The notes: generated by a model from the sequence alone, not told the origin. A stretch of 52,609 nucleotides of DNA from an uncultured Gammaproteobacteria bacterium (GCA_913060615.1 CAJXUL010000003.1:1-52609); one strand, 5' to 3'; numbered from the stretch's first letter, positions 33,638 through 42,439 are shown. Made by a program: numbers and translations.

Positions 33638-33768
33638 GCTCGCTTAGCCTTGTAGAGACTGCTCTAGTCTAGAAACGCTAAGGCCAATGCGAGCGAGGAC
33701 ACTAACGCAAATGTTCCGGCTTAACTGTGAAGGTTTAGCGTAACGAAAGCCGGTCTATTTGCATTTGC
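33638..33768. repeat. Nested inverted repeats between convergent genes
   Basis: In the gap between the sulfatase and fbiC, GCTCGC (33638-33643) can pair with GCGAGC (33689-33694), enclosing AGACT(5 nt)AGTCT. Next, GCAAATG (33707-33713) with CATTTGC (33762-33768) encloses CCGGCTT (33716-33722) with AAGCCGG (33747-33753). These may terminate both convergent transcripts, although no T-run follows. Arms were found by eye. Confidence 0.5.
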
Positions 33769-33785
33769 AGTAGTAGTTAAAGGCG

Positions 33786-36266
33786 TTAGCTAGATCTGTT
33801 GTTAGCCACAGCCTTGGCTGGCGCAGGATTTCTAATAAGCTGCGCTGACGGCGTTTTACGCTCGTATTTCTCGGCCGGAGTATTGATGATCTCCAACAAT
33901 TCCCCTTGCCTGTCACCCGCCTTAATGCGCTCCCCGCTTACAGTGCCGTAAACTGTGGAGCGCTGTTGCGGGTCTCTATTGAGATTACGCACTATGGTCT
34001 GCATTTGCCGGGGCGAGGTTTCTTGACCATGCTGAGTACCAGCGGCGCGGCTGATAGATTCGTTCATCAAGGTGCCGCCTAGGTCGTTACAACCAGCATT
34101 AAGGCAAGCCTCTATGCCTTTATGGCCCATCTTCACCCAGCTCGCCTGAATGTTATCAATTTGGCCGTGCAGCGTTAGACGTGCAACCGAGTGCAGTAAA
34201 ACAGCTTCGCGGAAGGTTGGGCCTTTGCGCGCTTTGCCCTTCAAGTACATTGGCGCTTCCATATGAATGAAGGGCAGTGGTACGAACTCTGTGAAACCAC
34301 CGGTTTTTACTTGTTGAGCGCGTATCCGCAATAGGTGCCTGGCGAGGTGCTCGTGCTTCTCAACATGGCCGTACATTACGGTTGCGGTAGTTTTGAAGCC
34401 GACTTCATGAGCCGCTTCCATAACATCTAACCATTGTTGGGTATTGATCTTATCTGCACAAATTACCGCACGAACTTCGTCATCGAGAATTTCTGCAGCT
34501 GTGCCGGGTAGTGTACTGAGCCCTGCATCTTTGAGTTGGGTTAGATAGGTCTTAAGATCCATCTCAAGTGTTGCCGCACCCTGCCACACTTCTAGCGGTG
34601 AGAACGCATGTATATGCATTTCTGGCGCCGCCGCTTTGACAGTTTTAATAATGTGGGTGTAGGTGTCGCCAGTGTACTCAGGGTGTATGCCGCCCTGCAT
34701 ACACACCTCGGTTGCGCCTCTGTCCCAAGCCTCGACTGTGCGACGGGTAATTTCTTCGTCGGAAAGGTCATAAGGTCGACCTCTTAGGTTCTCTGACAAC
34801 TTACCCTTTGAGAACGCACAGAATTGGCATTTGAAATAACAAATATTGGTGTAATTGATATTTCGGTTAACGACAAAGCTGACGCTGTTACCGTTGGTGT
34901 TGCGGCGTAGTTCATCGGCAGCCTGCACTACCGCGCTGAAGTCATCGCCGCGTGCTTGAAACAAACGAACTACCTCTGCTTCAGTCAGTTCTCTGCCTGT
35001 TTTAGCGTCTTCGATAATAGAAGCTAAGTCGGCGGATATGCGCTTAACCGGATTAATGATGGCGCTCATGATTTCTTCAGGGGGTTGAGTGTCTACGTCT
35101 CCCGGAGACCACTCATCAATGCGCGGCATGCCTTCGGTGTCGATCATTTCCAACACACGTTCATGCAAGTCTGGGTGAACCCAGCGCTGAATATCTTGGG
35201 CATAAGCTGGGTAAATTGTTAACCGTTCGGTGAGATACTTGCCAGCTGACGCAGTTTCGCGGGCGAGCTCTTCAACCTGTGGCCAAGGGGCTTCAGGATT
35301 AACAAAGTCAGGAGTCACTGGCGACACGCCGCCCCAGTCGTTGATGCCAGCGTGAACAATTTGCGGTAGCACGCCAGGGCTTAAGTTGGGTGGCGCTTGG
35401 ATACTCATAGTGGCACCGAACAAAATGCGCGCAACGGCAATAGTCCACAACAGTTCGCCAAGATCTGGCTCTGGCGCGTTGACCATTTTGGTATCTTCCT
35501 TGGCACGGAAGTTCTGAATAATGATTTCTTGTACGTGGCCGTGGCGCAAGTGAATGTCACGTATCGCCAGCAAACTTTCAACGCGCTCAAGGCGGGTTTC
35601 ACCGATGCCAATTAATATGCCCGTGGTGAAAGGCACGCCTGCAATGCCAGCGTTTTCTAGAGTTTGTAGGCGAACGGCGGGAATTTTGTCTGGCGAGCCA
35701 TAGTGGGGCATGCCTTTTTCGCACAGCCGTTCACTGACAGATTCCAGCATGATACCCATAGACGGCGAAACCGAATGGAGTTTGGCCAATTCTTCAGGCT
35801 CTAAATTGCCGGGGTTTAGGTGGGGTAGTAGCCCTGTTTCTTTAAACACGGCCTCTGCCGCAGCAAACAAGTATTCAGTGGTCGATGCGTAGCCCATTTC
35901 GGCCAGCGCATCTCTAGCTGCTCGATAGCGCAGCTCAGGTTTTTCTCCAAGGGTGAAAAGCGCTTCCTTGCAGCCCATGGCTTGACCATGTCGTGCCACC
36001 TCCAAAACCTCTTCAATGCTCATGTAGGGGGCTTTAACCTTGCGCGGCACTTGAGCGAAGGTGCAGTAGTGACAGACGTCTCTGCACAGGTGGGTGAGCG
36101 GTATGAAGACTTTACGTGAATAGGTCACAACATTTCTGAAGCCCTGGTCGCGCATAAGTGATGCCGCATCAGCCAGCGCACGGGTGTCTGTGTTGTCGGC
36201 AAGTGTTAAGGCTTCTTCGTTGCTTGGGCTGATTCCAGCTACTGCATTTTCGAGTAGGGACTTCAT
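33786..36266 (-). CDS. fbiC: Bifunctional FO synthase (CofG-CofH fusion)
   Basis: 826 residues with two radical SAM domains that together build FO, the deazaflavin core of coenzyme F420, from tyrosine and the flavin precursor 5-amino-6-ribitylaminouracil. The CofG-like half carries Cx3Cx2C at Cys61, Cys65 and Cys68 (CRDVCHYC); the CofH-like half has the same at Cys476, Cys480 and Cys483 (CYFKCQFC). Single-chain FbiC is the bacterial form; archaea use two proteins. The ATG overlaps the stop of the guanylyltransferase gene (ATGA). The last 50 residues are a loose tail rich in Ala, Asn and Lys. Confidence 0.95.
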   Translation of the reverse strand: MKSLLENAVAGISPSNEEALTLADNTDTRALADAASLMRDQGFRNVVTYSRKVFIPLTHLCRDVCHYCTFAQVPRKVKAPYMSIEEVLEVARHGQAMGCKEALFTLGEKPELRYRAARDALAEMGYASTTEYLFAAAEAVFKETGLLPHLNPGNLEPEELAKLHSVSPSMGIMLESVSERLCEKGMPHYGSPDKIPAVRLQTLENAGIAGVPFTTGILIGIGETRLERVESLLAIRDIHLRHGHVQEIIIQNFRAKEDTKMVNAPEPDLGELLWTIAVARILFGATMSIQAPPNLSPGVLPQIVHAGINDWGGVSPVTPDFVNPEAPWPQVEELARETASAGKYLTERLTIYPAYAQDIQRWVHPDLHERVLEMIDTEGMPRIDEWSPGDVDTQPPEEIMSAIINPVKRISADLASIIEDAKTGRELTEAEVVRLFQARGDDFSAVVQAADELRRNTNGNSVSFVVNRNINYTNICYFKCQFCAFSKGKLSENLRGRPYDLSDEEITRRTVEAWDRGATEVCMQGGIHPEYTGDTYTHIIKTVKAAAPEMHIHAFSPLEVWQGAATLEMDLKTYLTQLKDAGLSTLPGTAAEILDDEVRAVICADKINTQQWLDVMEAAHEVGFKTTATVMYGHVEKHEHLARHLLRIRAQQVKTGGFTEFVPLPFIHMEAPMYLKGKARKGPTFREAVLLHSVARLTLHGQIDNIQASWVKMGHKGIEACLNAGCNDLGGTLMNESISRAAGTQHGQETSPRQMQTIVRNLNRDPQQRSTVYGTVSGERIKAGDRQGELLEIINTPAEKYERKTPSAQLIRNPAPAKAVANNRSS

Positions 36267-36934
36267 AAATTATCCTGGGCCAAATGGGTGTTGGTACTAA
36301 GCCGGTGGGCGATACCAGATCTATTTAAGTAAATGGCAGTTTGGCTGCGCGGTTGTTGTTGGTAGAGCGCCATCAAATCTTTTGGCGTATCAACATCAAG
36401 GGCAAAGCAACTGGCAGGCACAATTTTGGGTGTGATGCCTGCAGCAAAGGCAGCATCTACGTGGGGTTTGAAACTTTTGCCGTCGAAAATGTACGGCACG
36501 CTGAGCGGCGGTGAACAAATTAGTCCATTAGTGCCGACATTTTCAGAGTCTGGCAGCACGGTAACTTGATTGTGCGAGCGCACCAATTGATCCACTTCAT
36601 CAGTGGTTATGGCTGGCACATCGGCAGGCACAACAAAAATGCCTTTAGCGGAGAAGTGAGAAACTAGGTATTGGGCTGCCTGGGTTAAAGCGCCAGCTAA
36701 ATCCACATTGGGACTCTCTGCGAAGCGTTCTGTGGCAAATGTCTCTGCAAGGGCGTCGGCTTCTCTAGCGCGAGAAACAATGAGCACGCCGGTTAGGGTC
36801 TCGCTGTGAGACAGACACGTCAGCACGTCACGTGCCATAGCCAACATGAGTGATCTTCGTTCGTCTTCGTTTAAGACATTAGCCAGACGTTGTTTCGCCC
36901 GAGCGAAAGTCTTGATGGGAACGATAGCCCACAT
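36263..36934 (-). CDS. cofC: 2-phospho-L-lactate (or PEP/3PG) guanylyltransferase
   Basis: A 223-residue nucleotidyltransferase of the CofC/FbiD family, which activates a three-carbon phospho-acid with GTP for F420 synthesis. The N-terminus MWAIVPIKTFARAKQRL is the family signature, VPADVPAI holds the metal-binding Asp, and VDTPKDL is near the end. The start is 36934: AGGAG lies six bases upstream, and earlier ATGs at 36940 and 36997 are too close to it or before it. Depending on the enzyme, the acid is 2-phospholactate, phosphoenolpyruvate or 3-phosphoglycerate; this cannot be read here. It couples to fbiC and follows a structured 206-base gap after cofD. Confidence 0.9.
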   Translation of the reverse strand: MWAIVPIKTFARAKQRLANVLNEDERRSLMLAMARDVLTCLSHSETLTGVLIVSRAREADALAETFATERFAESPNVDLAGALTQAAQYLVSHFSAKGIFVVPADVPAITTDEVDQLVRSHNQVTVLPDSENVGTNGLICSPPLSVPYIFDGKSFKPHVDAAFAAGITPKIVPASCFALDVDTPKDLMALYQQQPRSQTAIYLNRSGIAHRLSTNTHLAQDNL

Positions 36935-37140
36935 CAGCATCTCCTGTTTTGTTAATAACACGGTATCGACCCCTATTCGCACCCCTTTATTGTGCAACTG
37001 AGTTGTCGTAACCGTTCTGGACTATTGCAGTGGCTCGTAGTGCTACGAGTATCAGCAAAGCTGATCATTACCGGGTTAGCCGAATGCAGCCGTTACTTCA
37101 TATGCCTATGAGGTAAGCGACTCAGCAAAAAAGACCGGTA
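36935..37140 (-). promoter_or_regulatory. Structured intergenic region inside the F420 locus
   Basis: 206 bases between cofD and cofC, on one strand and with the rest of the locus tightly packed. Three stable hairpins lie in a row: ATCAGC(3)GCTGAT at 37051-37065, CTCGTAG/CTACGAG at 37034-37049, and a ten-pair stem TTACTTCATA/TATGAGGTAA at 37093-37116 with loop TGCC. A run of six T on the minus strand directly follows the cofD stop. It may be a terminator, leader or new promoter region for cofC-fbiC. Confidence 0.5.
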
Positions 37141-38070
37141 TTATTTAGACTGCAGTGTGTCCAAAAACCTTATGCATTCGCGGGCTAAATCCACGCGATC
37201 TTCTAAAGTTACCATGACCGACTTAGTGGCGATAGCTGGTATTGCTAATTCCCCTATGCTCTGGGCATCGGTTTCATCCAAGACGAAACCGTCTATCAGT
37301 CCTTCATACTGGTCAGCAATTGCCTTAGCCGTGGTTGGTATTTGTAGTTCTTGCATCATTTTTGCGGCGGGCCCTTTCAGTGCCAGCCCGGCAACAATTG
37401 GCGATACCGCGATAATGGGTAGGTGCGCTATGGCCTGCCGCATGCCCGGTACTTGAAGAATGGGCGCAACCGAGACGAACGGATTAGACGGGCAAATGAT
37501 GACGCCGTCGCAGTCTTGTAACCAAGCTTCTATAGCGGGGTTGATCTTCGCCTGCTCAATGCCTTCAAATCTGAATCCGGTGACAGCAGGTTTGCATTGT
37601 TCGCGCACAAAATAGTGTTGGAAGGCTAACTCGCCGTCAGTGGTATTCACCATGGTGCGAATAGGGTCATCGCTTATGGGCGTCATGGAGTGCTTGATGC
37701 CCATGCGCGCGGCAATTTCCGCGGTAGCTTGGGTCAGAGTTTTATTCTCTTTGAGCAATTGGGCGCGGCGCATATGTAGGGCAAGGTCTTTATCGCCGAG
37801 GCGAAACCATGCTTCTCCGCCCAAACCACCGAGTGTTTCAATAAACTGCCAAGTCTCGCCTGAGCGTCCCCAACCTAATTCTTGATTGTTTTCGCCAGAC
37901 AAAGCGTAGGTCAGGCTGTCTATGTCTGGAGAAATATGTAGGCCAAGGTGTTCAAAGTCGTCACCCACATTGACGGCGAACATGACTTCTTCGGGGCTGA
38001 GAATCTTCGACAAGCCCAAAGCTAATTTGGCGCCGCCTACGCCGCCGGTCAGCGCAAGAATTTTCGCCAT
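37141..38070 (-). CDS. cofD: 2-phospho-L-lactate transferase, F420 synthesis
   Basis: A 309-residue CofD/FbiA protein. It joins the activated phospho-acid to FO, giving F420-0 or dehydro-F420-0. The N-terminus ILALTGGVGGAKLALGL, then NVGDDFEHLGLHISPDIDSLTYALSG and the TPISDDPIRTMVNT and CPSNPFVSVAPIL segments are the family marks. Full length. Its ATG shares one base with the stop of cofE (TAATG). Cytoplasmic, magnesium-dependent by family knowledge. Confidence 0.94.
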   Translation of the reverse strand: MAKILALTGGVGGAKLALGLSKILSPEEVMFAVNVGDDFEHLGLHISPDIDSLTYALSGENNQELGWGRSGETWQFIETLGGLGGEAWFRLGDKDLALHMRRAQLLKENKTLTQATAEIAARMGIKHSMTPISDDPIRTMVNTTDGELAFQHYFVREQCKPAVTGFRFEGIEQAKINPAIEAWLQDCDGVIICPSNPFVSVAPILQVPGMRQAIAHLPIIAVSPIVAGLALKGPAAKMMQELQIPTTAKAIADQYEGLIDGFVLDETDAQSIGELAIPAIATKSVMVTLEDRVDLARECIRFLDTLQSK

Positions 38071-38855
38071 TAGCGGAACATGTCTTCAGCAAGGGGACGA
38101 TTAATGTCCTGAGCTGTTTGAACGGGGTCACCGTCGTTGGTAAGAGTAGTGGCCTTGGGTAAACCGCGCAAAATCACCACAGGCAATTTTTCTGTAGTTT
38201 CACCCATCATAAGAGTGGCGCTGCTTGCCAGGGCGTCGGCTCTATTGACCAAGGTGGCTTGCAGTGAGCGACCGTAAATGTCTTCGCCACCACGATAGTC
38301 ATCAAGCACGTTGATGCCGGCACAGCCAATAGCGCTGCCAATGGTGCCCATACGCCATGCGCGATTATGCGAATCGGTAATAACTACGCCAATTTGCACG
38401 CCAAATCGTTGTTGTAGCTGCTCGCGTATAAGTGCTGCGGATTGGTCCGGATTTTTCGGCAGTAATAACGCCTGTTCGCCGTTGCTGTGATCAACATTAG
38501 ACTGATCAATGCCGGCGTGTGCGCCCACAATTCCCAGCTTATGTCTTACCACGAGGACGTTGGGCTTGTGCCGCATGACTTCGCTAGATTCATTCAGAAT
38601 CAGCTGCACCATACGGGGATCTTTATTTGTAGCCGCCGCCAGTTCAATGGCCTCTGGCCCAGCTTCAATGCTGGCGAGAGCAACCGTTTGGCCTTCTGCT
38701 TTAGAAATAATTTTTTGTGCAAGGCAAAGGACATCGCCGTCTTCAAGCGTGAGAGCTTGAGCCTTTAGGGTACTAGAGATAATCTCGCTGAGATCATCTC
38801 CAGATTCCACCATAGGAATGCCCGGCACACCTATGACGGAGAAGCGCAGAGCCAT
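38070..38855 (-). CDS. cofE: Coenzyme F420-0:L-glutamate ligase
   Basis: A 261-residue CofE-type ligase that adds glutamate residues to F420-0 with GTP. Marks are SVIGVPGIPMVESGDDL, LAQKIISKAEG, GIVGAHAGIDQSN, and VVITDSHNRAWRMGTIGSAIGCAG. The protein ends after the CofE domain; the nitroreductase-like C-terminal half of actinobacterial FbiB, which reduces dehydro-F420-0, is absent. If the locus uses phosphoenolpyruvate, that reductase must be elsewhere; if it uses 2-phospholactate or 3-phosphoglycerate it is not needed. It starts three bases after the fno stop and couples to cofD. Confidence 0.94.
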   Translation of the reverse strand: MALRFSVIGVPGIPMVESGDDLSEIISSTLKAQALTLEDGDVLCLAQKIISKAEGQTVALASIEAGPEAIELAAATNKDPRMVQLILNESSEVMRHKPNVLVVRHKLGIVGAHAGIDQSNVDHSNGEQALLLPKNPDQSAALIREQLQQRFGVQIGVVITDSHNRAWRMGTIGSAIGCAGINVLDDYRGGEDIYGRSLQATLVNRADALASSATLMMGETTEKLPVVILRGLPKATTLTNDGDPVQTAQDINRPLAEDMFR

Positions 38856-38858
38856 GGA

Positions 38859-39521
38859 TTAGTGCTCTTGACCGATGATCTTGATGCCAGAATGGGACAA
38901 AATGCCACCGCGGTTGATCTGGATCAGGATTGAAGTTAACGCTTCTGCTGCGGCTGCATTGGCAATCGGTCCTGCGTGCCAGCCGGTCATGCCCGCTTCG
39001 GTGATCATTTCAATGACCTTGGCGCGTGAATCTTTGCTGTTACCTGAGACTAAAACGTCGCACTCAATCACGACGTCTTGCTGTAGCAAGTGTGCTGCGA
39101 TGTTTTGGAACGCGCTGACCACGTGTACTTCTTCACCAAGGAAATCTTGTGCACGCTTACCTGCGCTGCCCTCTTCAGGAAGCTGTACGGTGCCAACTTT
39201 GGGCGGTACCAATGGCACAGTCACGTCAATAAGGATTTTGCCCTTCAGGTGATCCTTCAGTGCGTCTAGTGTAGAAATTTGGTGTGCGGCAGGTACAGTT
39301 AAAACCACAATGTCGCCAGCTGCTGCTGCATCGCCATTTTCCATAGCTTGGGCAGGTGTGTCTGGGCTGATGGCTTGCAATGCCTCTACGGCTGCCTGAG
39401 CTTTATCTAAAGTTCTTGAGCCAATAACGATGTTGTAACCGGCTTTCGACCAACGAATTGCCAAGCCTGTACCGAGGTCACCTGTACCGCCAAGAATGGC
39501 GACTGTTTCTTTTGTAGACAT
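38859..39521 (-). CDS. fno: NADPH-dependent F420 reductase (F420:NADP oxidoreductase)
   Basis: A 220-residue Rossmann protein that passes hydride between NADPH and F420. The N-terminal AILGGTGDLGTGLAIRWSKAG and the NADP-type IGSRTLDKA, with Arg after strand two, fit the Fno family, as do VLTVPAAHQI and SAFQNIAAHLL. It is the first gene of the F420 operon and supplies the reduced cofactor, so synthesis and reduction are linked. A 208-base gap separates it from the divergent luciferase-like gene, and both promoters must lie there. Confidence 0.92.
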   Translation of the reverse strand: MSTKETVAILGGTGDLGTGLAIRWSKAGYNIVIGSRTLDKAQAAVEALQAISPDTPAQAMENGDAAAAGDIVVLTVPAAHQISTLDALKDHLKGKILIDVTVPLVPPKVGTVQLPEEGSAGKRAQDFLGEEVHVVSAFQNIAAHLLQQDVVIECDVLVSGNSKDSRAKVIEMITEAGMTGWHAGPIANAAAAEALTSILIQINRGGILSHSGIKIIGQEH

Positions 39522-39729
39522 TGAATTACCAGATCTATGAATTAGGGCGCAAGAGTATGCCGCTAATCACTAGGTAATGAAAAGTCCGTATTTGTAACCC
39601 TTGATTGTACAAAGGCGTGTTGCTGGTCATAAACGGCGTTTTGGCCTTTAGAATGTGTGGGCGTGACATTCCACTTGTATTAGCAGCAGGCTTGGGCCAG
39701 CCTTACTTTTTTCAATTTTGGAGAGGGTG

Positions 39730-40635
39730 ATGCGGATAGGTGCAATGATTGGTGCGGATGGCACTAAAAGTTCAATAGATGAAGTTATTCAGTTGGGCAA
39801 GGACATGGAGCAAGCGGGTCTTGACCACGTTTGGTTGGCGAATATTTTTTCTTATGATGCCATATCTACCCTTGGACTGATTGCGCGAGAAACTTCAACT
39901 ATTCGCGTTGGCACAGCCGTTACTCCCACCTACCCACGACATCCGGGCGCGCTGGCGCAACAAGCAATGACCACGGCTGCGGCGTCAAAGGGCCGCTTTA
40001 CTTTGGGCATTGGTTTATCGCACAAGGTGGTGATCGAAAATATGTATGGCATGAGCTATGACAAGCCTGCCAAGCATATGAAGGAATATCTAAATGTACT
40101 GATGCCGCTCATTCGTGGTGAAACTGTCAATTACAATGGAGATGAGTTTCAGGTTAATGGTCTGACTTTAGATATTCCAGGCGGCAATGATTTACCCGTA
40201 GTTGTTGCAGCTCTAGGCCCGCTCATGATTAAGCTTGCAGCGCAAATGACTGATGGCACCAATACGTGGATGGTGGGCCCCAAGACCATGGAAGAACATA
40301 TTATCCCCAGTTTTCGTGATGCAGGTAAGCCAGACCCAGCCATTGTTGCGGGCATGCCTATTGTGTTGACCACTAACGTAGACCAGGCCAAAGCTGTGAT
40401 TGCGGAAAACTTAACCGTTTATGGTCAGCTGCCCAGCTATCGCGCCATGCTCGACCGCGAAGGTGCTGCCGGTCCCGCTGATATTGCAATTGTTGGTGAT
40501 GAAAATCAGTTGCGTGGCCAGATTAAGCGCTTTGAAGATTTGGGTGTGACCGACTTCAACGCGGCCATTATGGATACTGAAGAGGGCGCTTATGCGCGTA
40601 CGTTAGAATTCCTCGGCAGTTTGAAAGGTAATTAG
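39730..40635 (+). CDS. Luciferase-like (LLM) oxidoreductase, probably F420-dependent
   Basis: A 301-residue TIM barrel of the LLM flavin/F420 family. The fold shows in MRIGAMIGADGTKSSIDEVIQ, DHVWLANIF, VGTAVTPTYPRHP and FTLGIGLSHK. The position after the first strand and the loop near TPTYPRHP match the subgroup usually named LLM class F420-dependent oxidoreductase. Lying opposite fno, it is a likely consumer of reduced F420. The substrate is unknown. The start is ATG 39730 after GAGAGGG; a TTG at 39718 is less likely. Confidence 0.85.
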   Translation: MRIGAMIGADGTKSSIDEVIQLGKDMEQAGLDHVWLANIFSYDAISTLGLIARETSTIRVGTAVTPTYPRHPGALAQQAMTTAAASKGRFTLGIGLSHKVVIENMYGMSYDKPAKHMKEYLNVLMPLIRGETVNYNGDEFQVNGLTLDIPGGNDLPVVVAALGPLMIKLAAQMTDGTNTWMVGPKTMEEHIIPSFRDAGKPDPAIVAGMPIVLTTNVDQAKAVIAENLTVYGQLPSYRAMLDREGAAGPADIAIVGDENQLRGQIKRFEDLGVTDFNAAIMDTEEGAYARTLEFLGSLKGN

Positions 40636-40671
40636 CAGTCTAGTTTAGAATAGGGCACAAGGGTTCTAGGT

Positions 40672-41271
40672 ATGTTTGAAGCAAAATTTTCGCCTGCGGC
40701 GGAGCGTAACAAAGATGTAATTTTGTCCGTGTTGCGCGACGTGCTGCCGCGCAGTGGAGATGTGCTAGAAATAGCCAGTGGTACTGGTCAGCATATTTTG
40801 CATTTTGCCAAAGCATTGCCTGATTTGCACTGGCTGCCTAGCGAGCCCGATGAATCCTATCGAGTGCCTCTGCATGACATTATCGAGCAAGCAGGGCTGA
40901 TTAATGTAGCGGAACCCATTGATTTAGATGTGCTTGAGACTTGGCCAGACATCACTGTGAATGCGGTGATAGTTGCTAACATGTTGCATATATCGCCCTT
41001 TGCTACCGTGCAGGGGTTGGTGGCAGGGGCTGCAAGGGTGCTGGTGCCCGACGGCATTCTGCATGTTTATGGACCCTTTAAAGCAGGTGGTGAGTTCACC
41101 AGCCCAAGCAATGAAGACTTTGACGTAAGTCTTAGGGCGCGCAATGAACTGTGGGGCATTCGAGATTTGGAGGAAGTGACCTTGGTGGCTATTGAGCAGG
41201 GGCTGCAATGCATCAGCATTAAGCCGATGCCGGCGAATAATTTTTCTCTGGTGTACAAGAAAACCAACTAG
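40672..41271 (+). CDS. DUF938 family protein (SAM-methyltransferase fold)
   Basis: A 199-residue protein of the DUF938 family. The class I methyltransferase core is visible: DVLEIASGTGQHILHFAKALPDLHWLPSEPDE, then AVIVANMLHISPF and LHVYGPFKAGGEFT. The start KFSPAAERNKDVIL is typical. Members are widespread in proteobacteria, without known substrate. It follows the LLM oxidoreductase on the same strand after 36 bases, so they may share a transcript. Confidence 0.85.
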   Translation: MFEAKFSPAAERNKDVILSVLRDVLPRSGDVLEIASGTGQHILHFAKALPDLHWLPSEPDESYRVPLHDIIEQAGLINVAEPIDLDVLETWPDITVNAVIVANMLHISPFATVQGLVAGAARVLVPDGILHVYGPFKAGGEFTSPSNEDFDVSLRARNELWGIRDLEEVTLVAIEQGLQCISIKPMPANNFSLVYKKTN

Positions 41272-41340
41272 CTTTCTTCTATTTAGCGCCTCAGTTAATT
41301 AACTACCGAGTTAACCAGTCATTCAAAACGAGCATCTGCA

Positions 41341-41568
41341 TTAATAGTGAGGCGGGGGCGGTTCTATTTGTGGTTCCGCGCCTTCATCTTCTTGGCCCTG
41401 AGACTGCAACTTCTCAGTGAGCATTTGTAAACTCTTCTCTTGGCGATACAGCCTCTTCTGCAACAGCACCATTTCGTCGTTTAACTCGGTAATGGTCTCA
41501 TCTTGAAACTCAAGGCGAGTTTCAAGCTCAGTAATACGTTGCTCTGTGTCATTCACGGTGGTTGTCAT
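41341..41568 (-). CDS. slyX: SlyX-like coiled-coil protein
   Basis: 75 residues. A heptad-repeat coiled coil (RITELETRLEFQDETITELN, then EMVLLQKRLYRQEKSLQMLTEKL) and a C-terminal proline run ending PPPPHY are the hallmarks of SlyX, a small protein of unclear function in proteobacteria. The start is ATG 41568; an in-frame ATG at 41628 would add twenty residues and overlap the deacetylase gene by 23 bases, so it cannot be ruled out. The ribosome binding site is weak. Confidence 0.83.
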   Translation of the reverse strand: MTTTVNDTEQRITELETRLEFQDETITELNDEMVLLQKRLYRQEKSLQMLTEKLQSQGQEDEGAEPQIEPPPPHY

Positions 41569-41605
41569 ATTTTGTTTATCTTTGTGAGCAGGGTTTGATG
41601 CGCAA

Positions 41606-42412
41606 TTAGATGTGTCCACGGAAGCCAATGCGCATGCGGGTTTTAAAAGCGAAAAAATTGTCTTTGCCCGAAACCTTTATGCGCTTAAGGCGAAAAGTAT
41701 TCGGCCGAGTATCTATGCCCTCGTCTGTTGTCACCGCAGTGCGGAATTCAGCTGCTTGGCACAGCTTAACATCTTCGTCTCCATAGTGGCCGAAGGGGTA
41801 AGCGAAACTAGTAACTTGGGTGGCGAAGGTTGTACTCAATACTTTTTTGCATTCATTGATTTCAAATGTCTTGGTGTCCATGTCGACACTGGGAAGGTGG
41901 CAATGAGTCAGCGTATGGCCGCCAAGTTCAAATACATTGGACGCAAGCATTTCTACCACCTGTTCATCGCTGAGCTTTGGCTCGCGCATCAAGTCGCCAG
42001 AGTTGTGTTTGGCATTTTTGCTCACTGACCAATCTCTTTCATGGCGGTCAGTGACTAAGTAAAGGGTGGCGCAGGCATCATACTTTTTCAGTATGGGCAG
42101 TGCTTGGCTGTAGTTGTCTTCGTAGCCGTCGTCAAAAGTGATGGCCACGCGCTTGTCGCCGCGCGCCTTCACTGTGAGTAGTTCTGAGGCTTTTATAAAG
42201 GTCCAGTTATTTGCCTTTAGCCAAGCTATCTGGCGTTCAAACATTTCAGGGCTAACCCGTAGACCTCGGTGTTTTTGCTTTGGCTGGGATTCGCTGATCA
42301 TGTGATACATAAGAATGCGCGGGTGCTCTAACCCAACGGTAGGCCGCCACCAACAGTATTTTAGTGAGAATAAAATAAACACAATTAGACCTGTGCTGAT
42401 CATCCACAACAT
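41606..42412 (-). CDS. Membrane-anchored polysaccharide deacetylase
   Basis: A 268-residue NodB-type carbohydrate esterase (CE4). An N-terminal transmembrane anchor (about 3-18) precedes the catalytic domain; TFDDGYEDN supplies the base and metal Asp (Asp94, Asp95) and HTLTH the metal histidines (His166, His170). It removes acetyl groups from N-acetylated glycans at or outside the inner membrane. It follows the glycosyltransferase on the same strand with 27 bases between, and a UDP-sugar dehydrogenase lies beyond, so it probably works on an exported polysaccharide. Confidence 0.87.
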   Translation of the reverse strand: MLWMISTGLIVFILFSLKYCWWRPTVGLEHPRILMYHMISESQPKQKHRGLRVSPEMFERQIAWLKANNWTFIKASELLTVKARGDKRVAITFDDGYEDNYSQALPILKKYDACATLYLVTDRHERDWSVSKNAKHNSGDLMREPKLSDEQVVEMLASNVFELGGHTLTHCHLPSVDMDTKTFEINECKKVLSTTFATQVTSFAYPFGHYGDEDVKLCQAAEFRTAVTTDEGIDTRPNTFRLKRIKVSGKDNFFAFKTRMRIGFRGHI

Positions 42413-42439
42413 TACGCTTTAGCCCTCAGTGGGTTTGCA

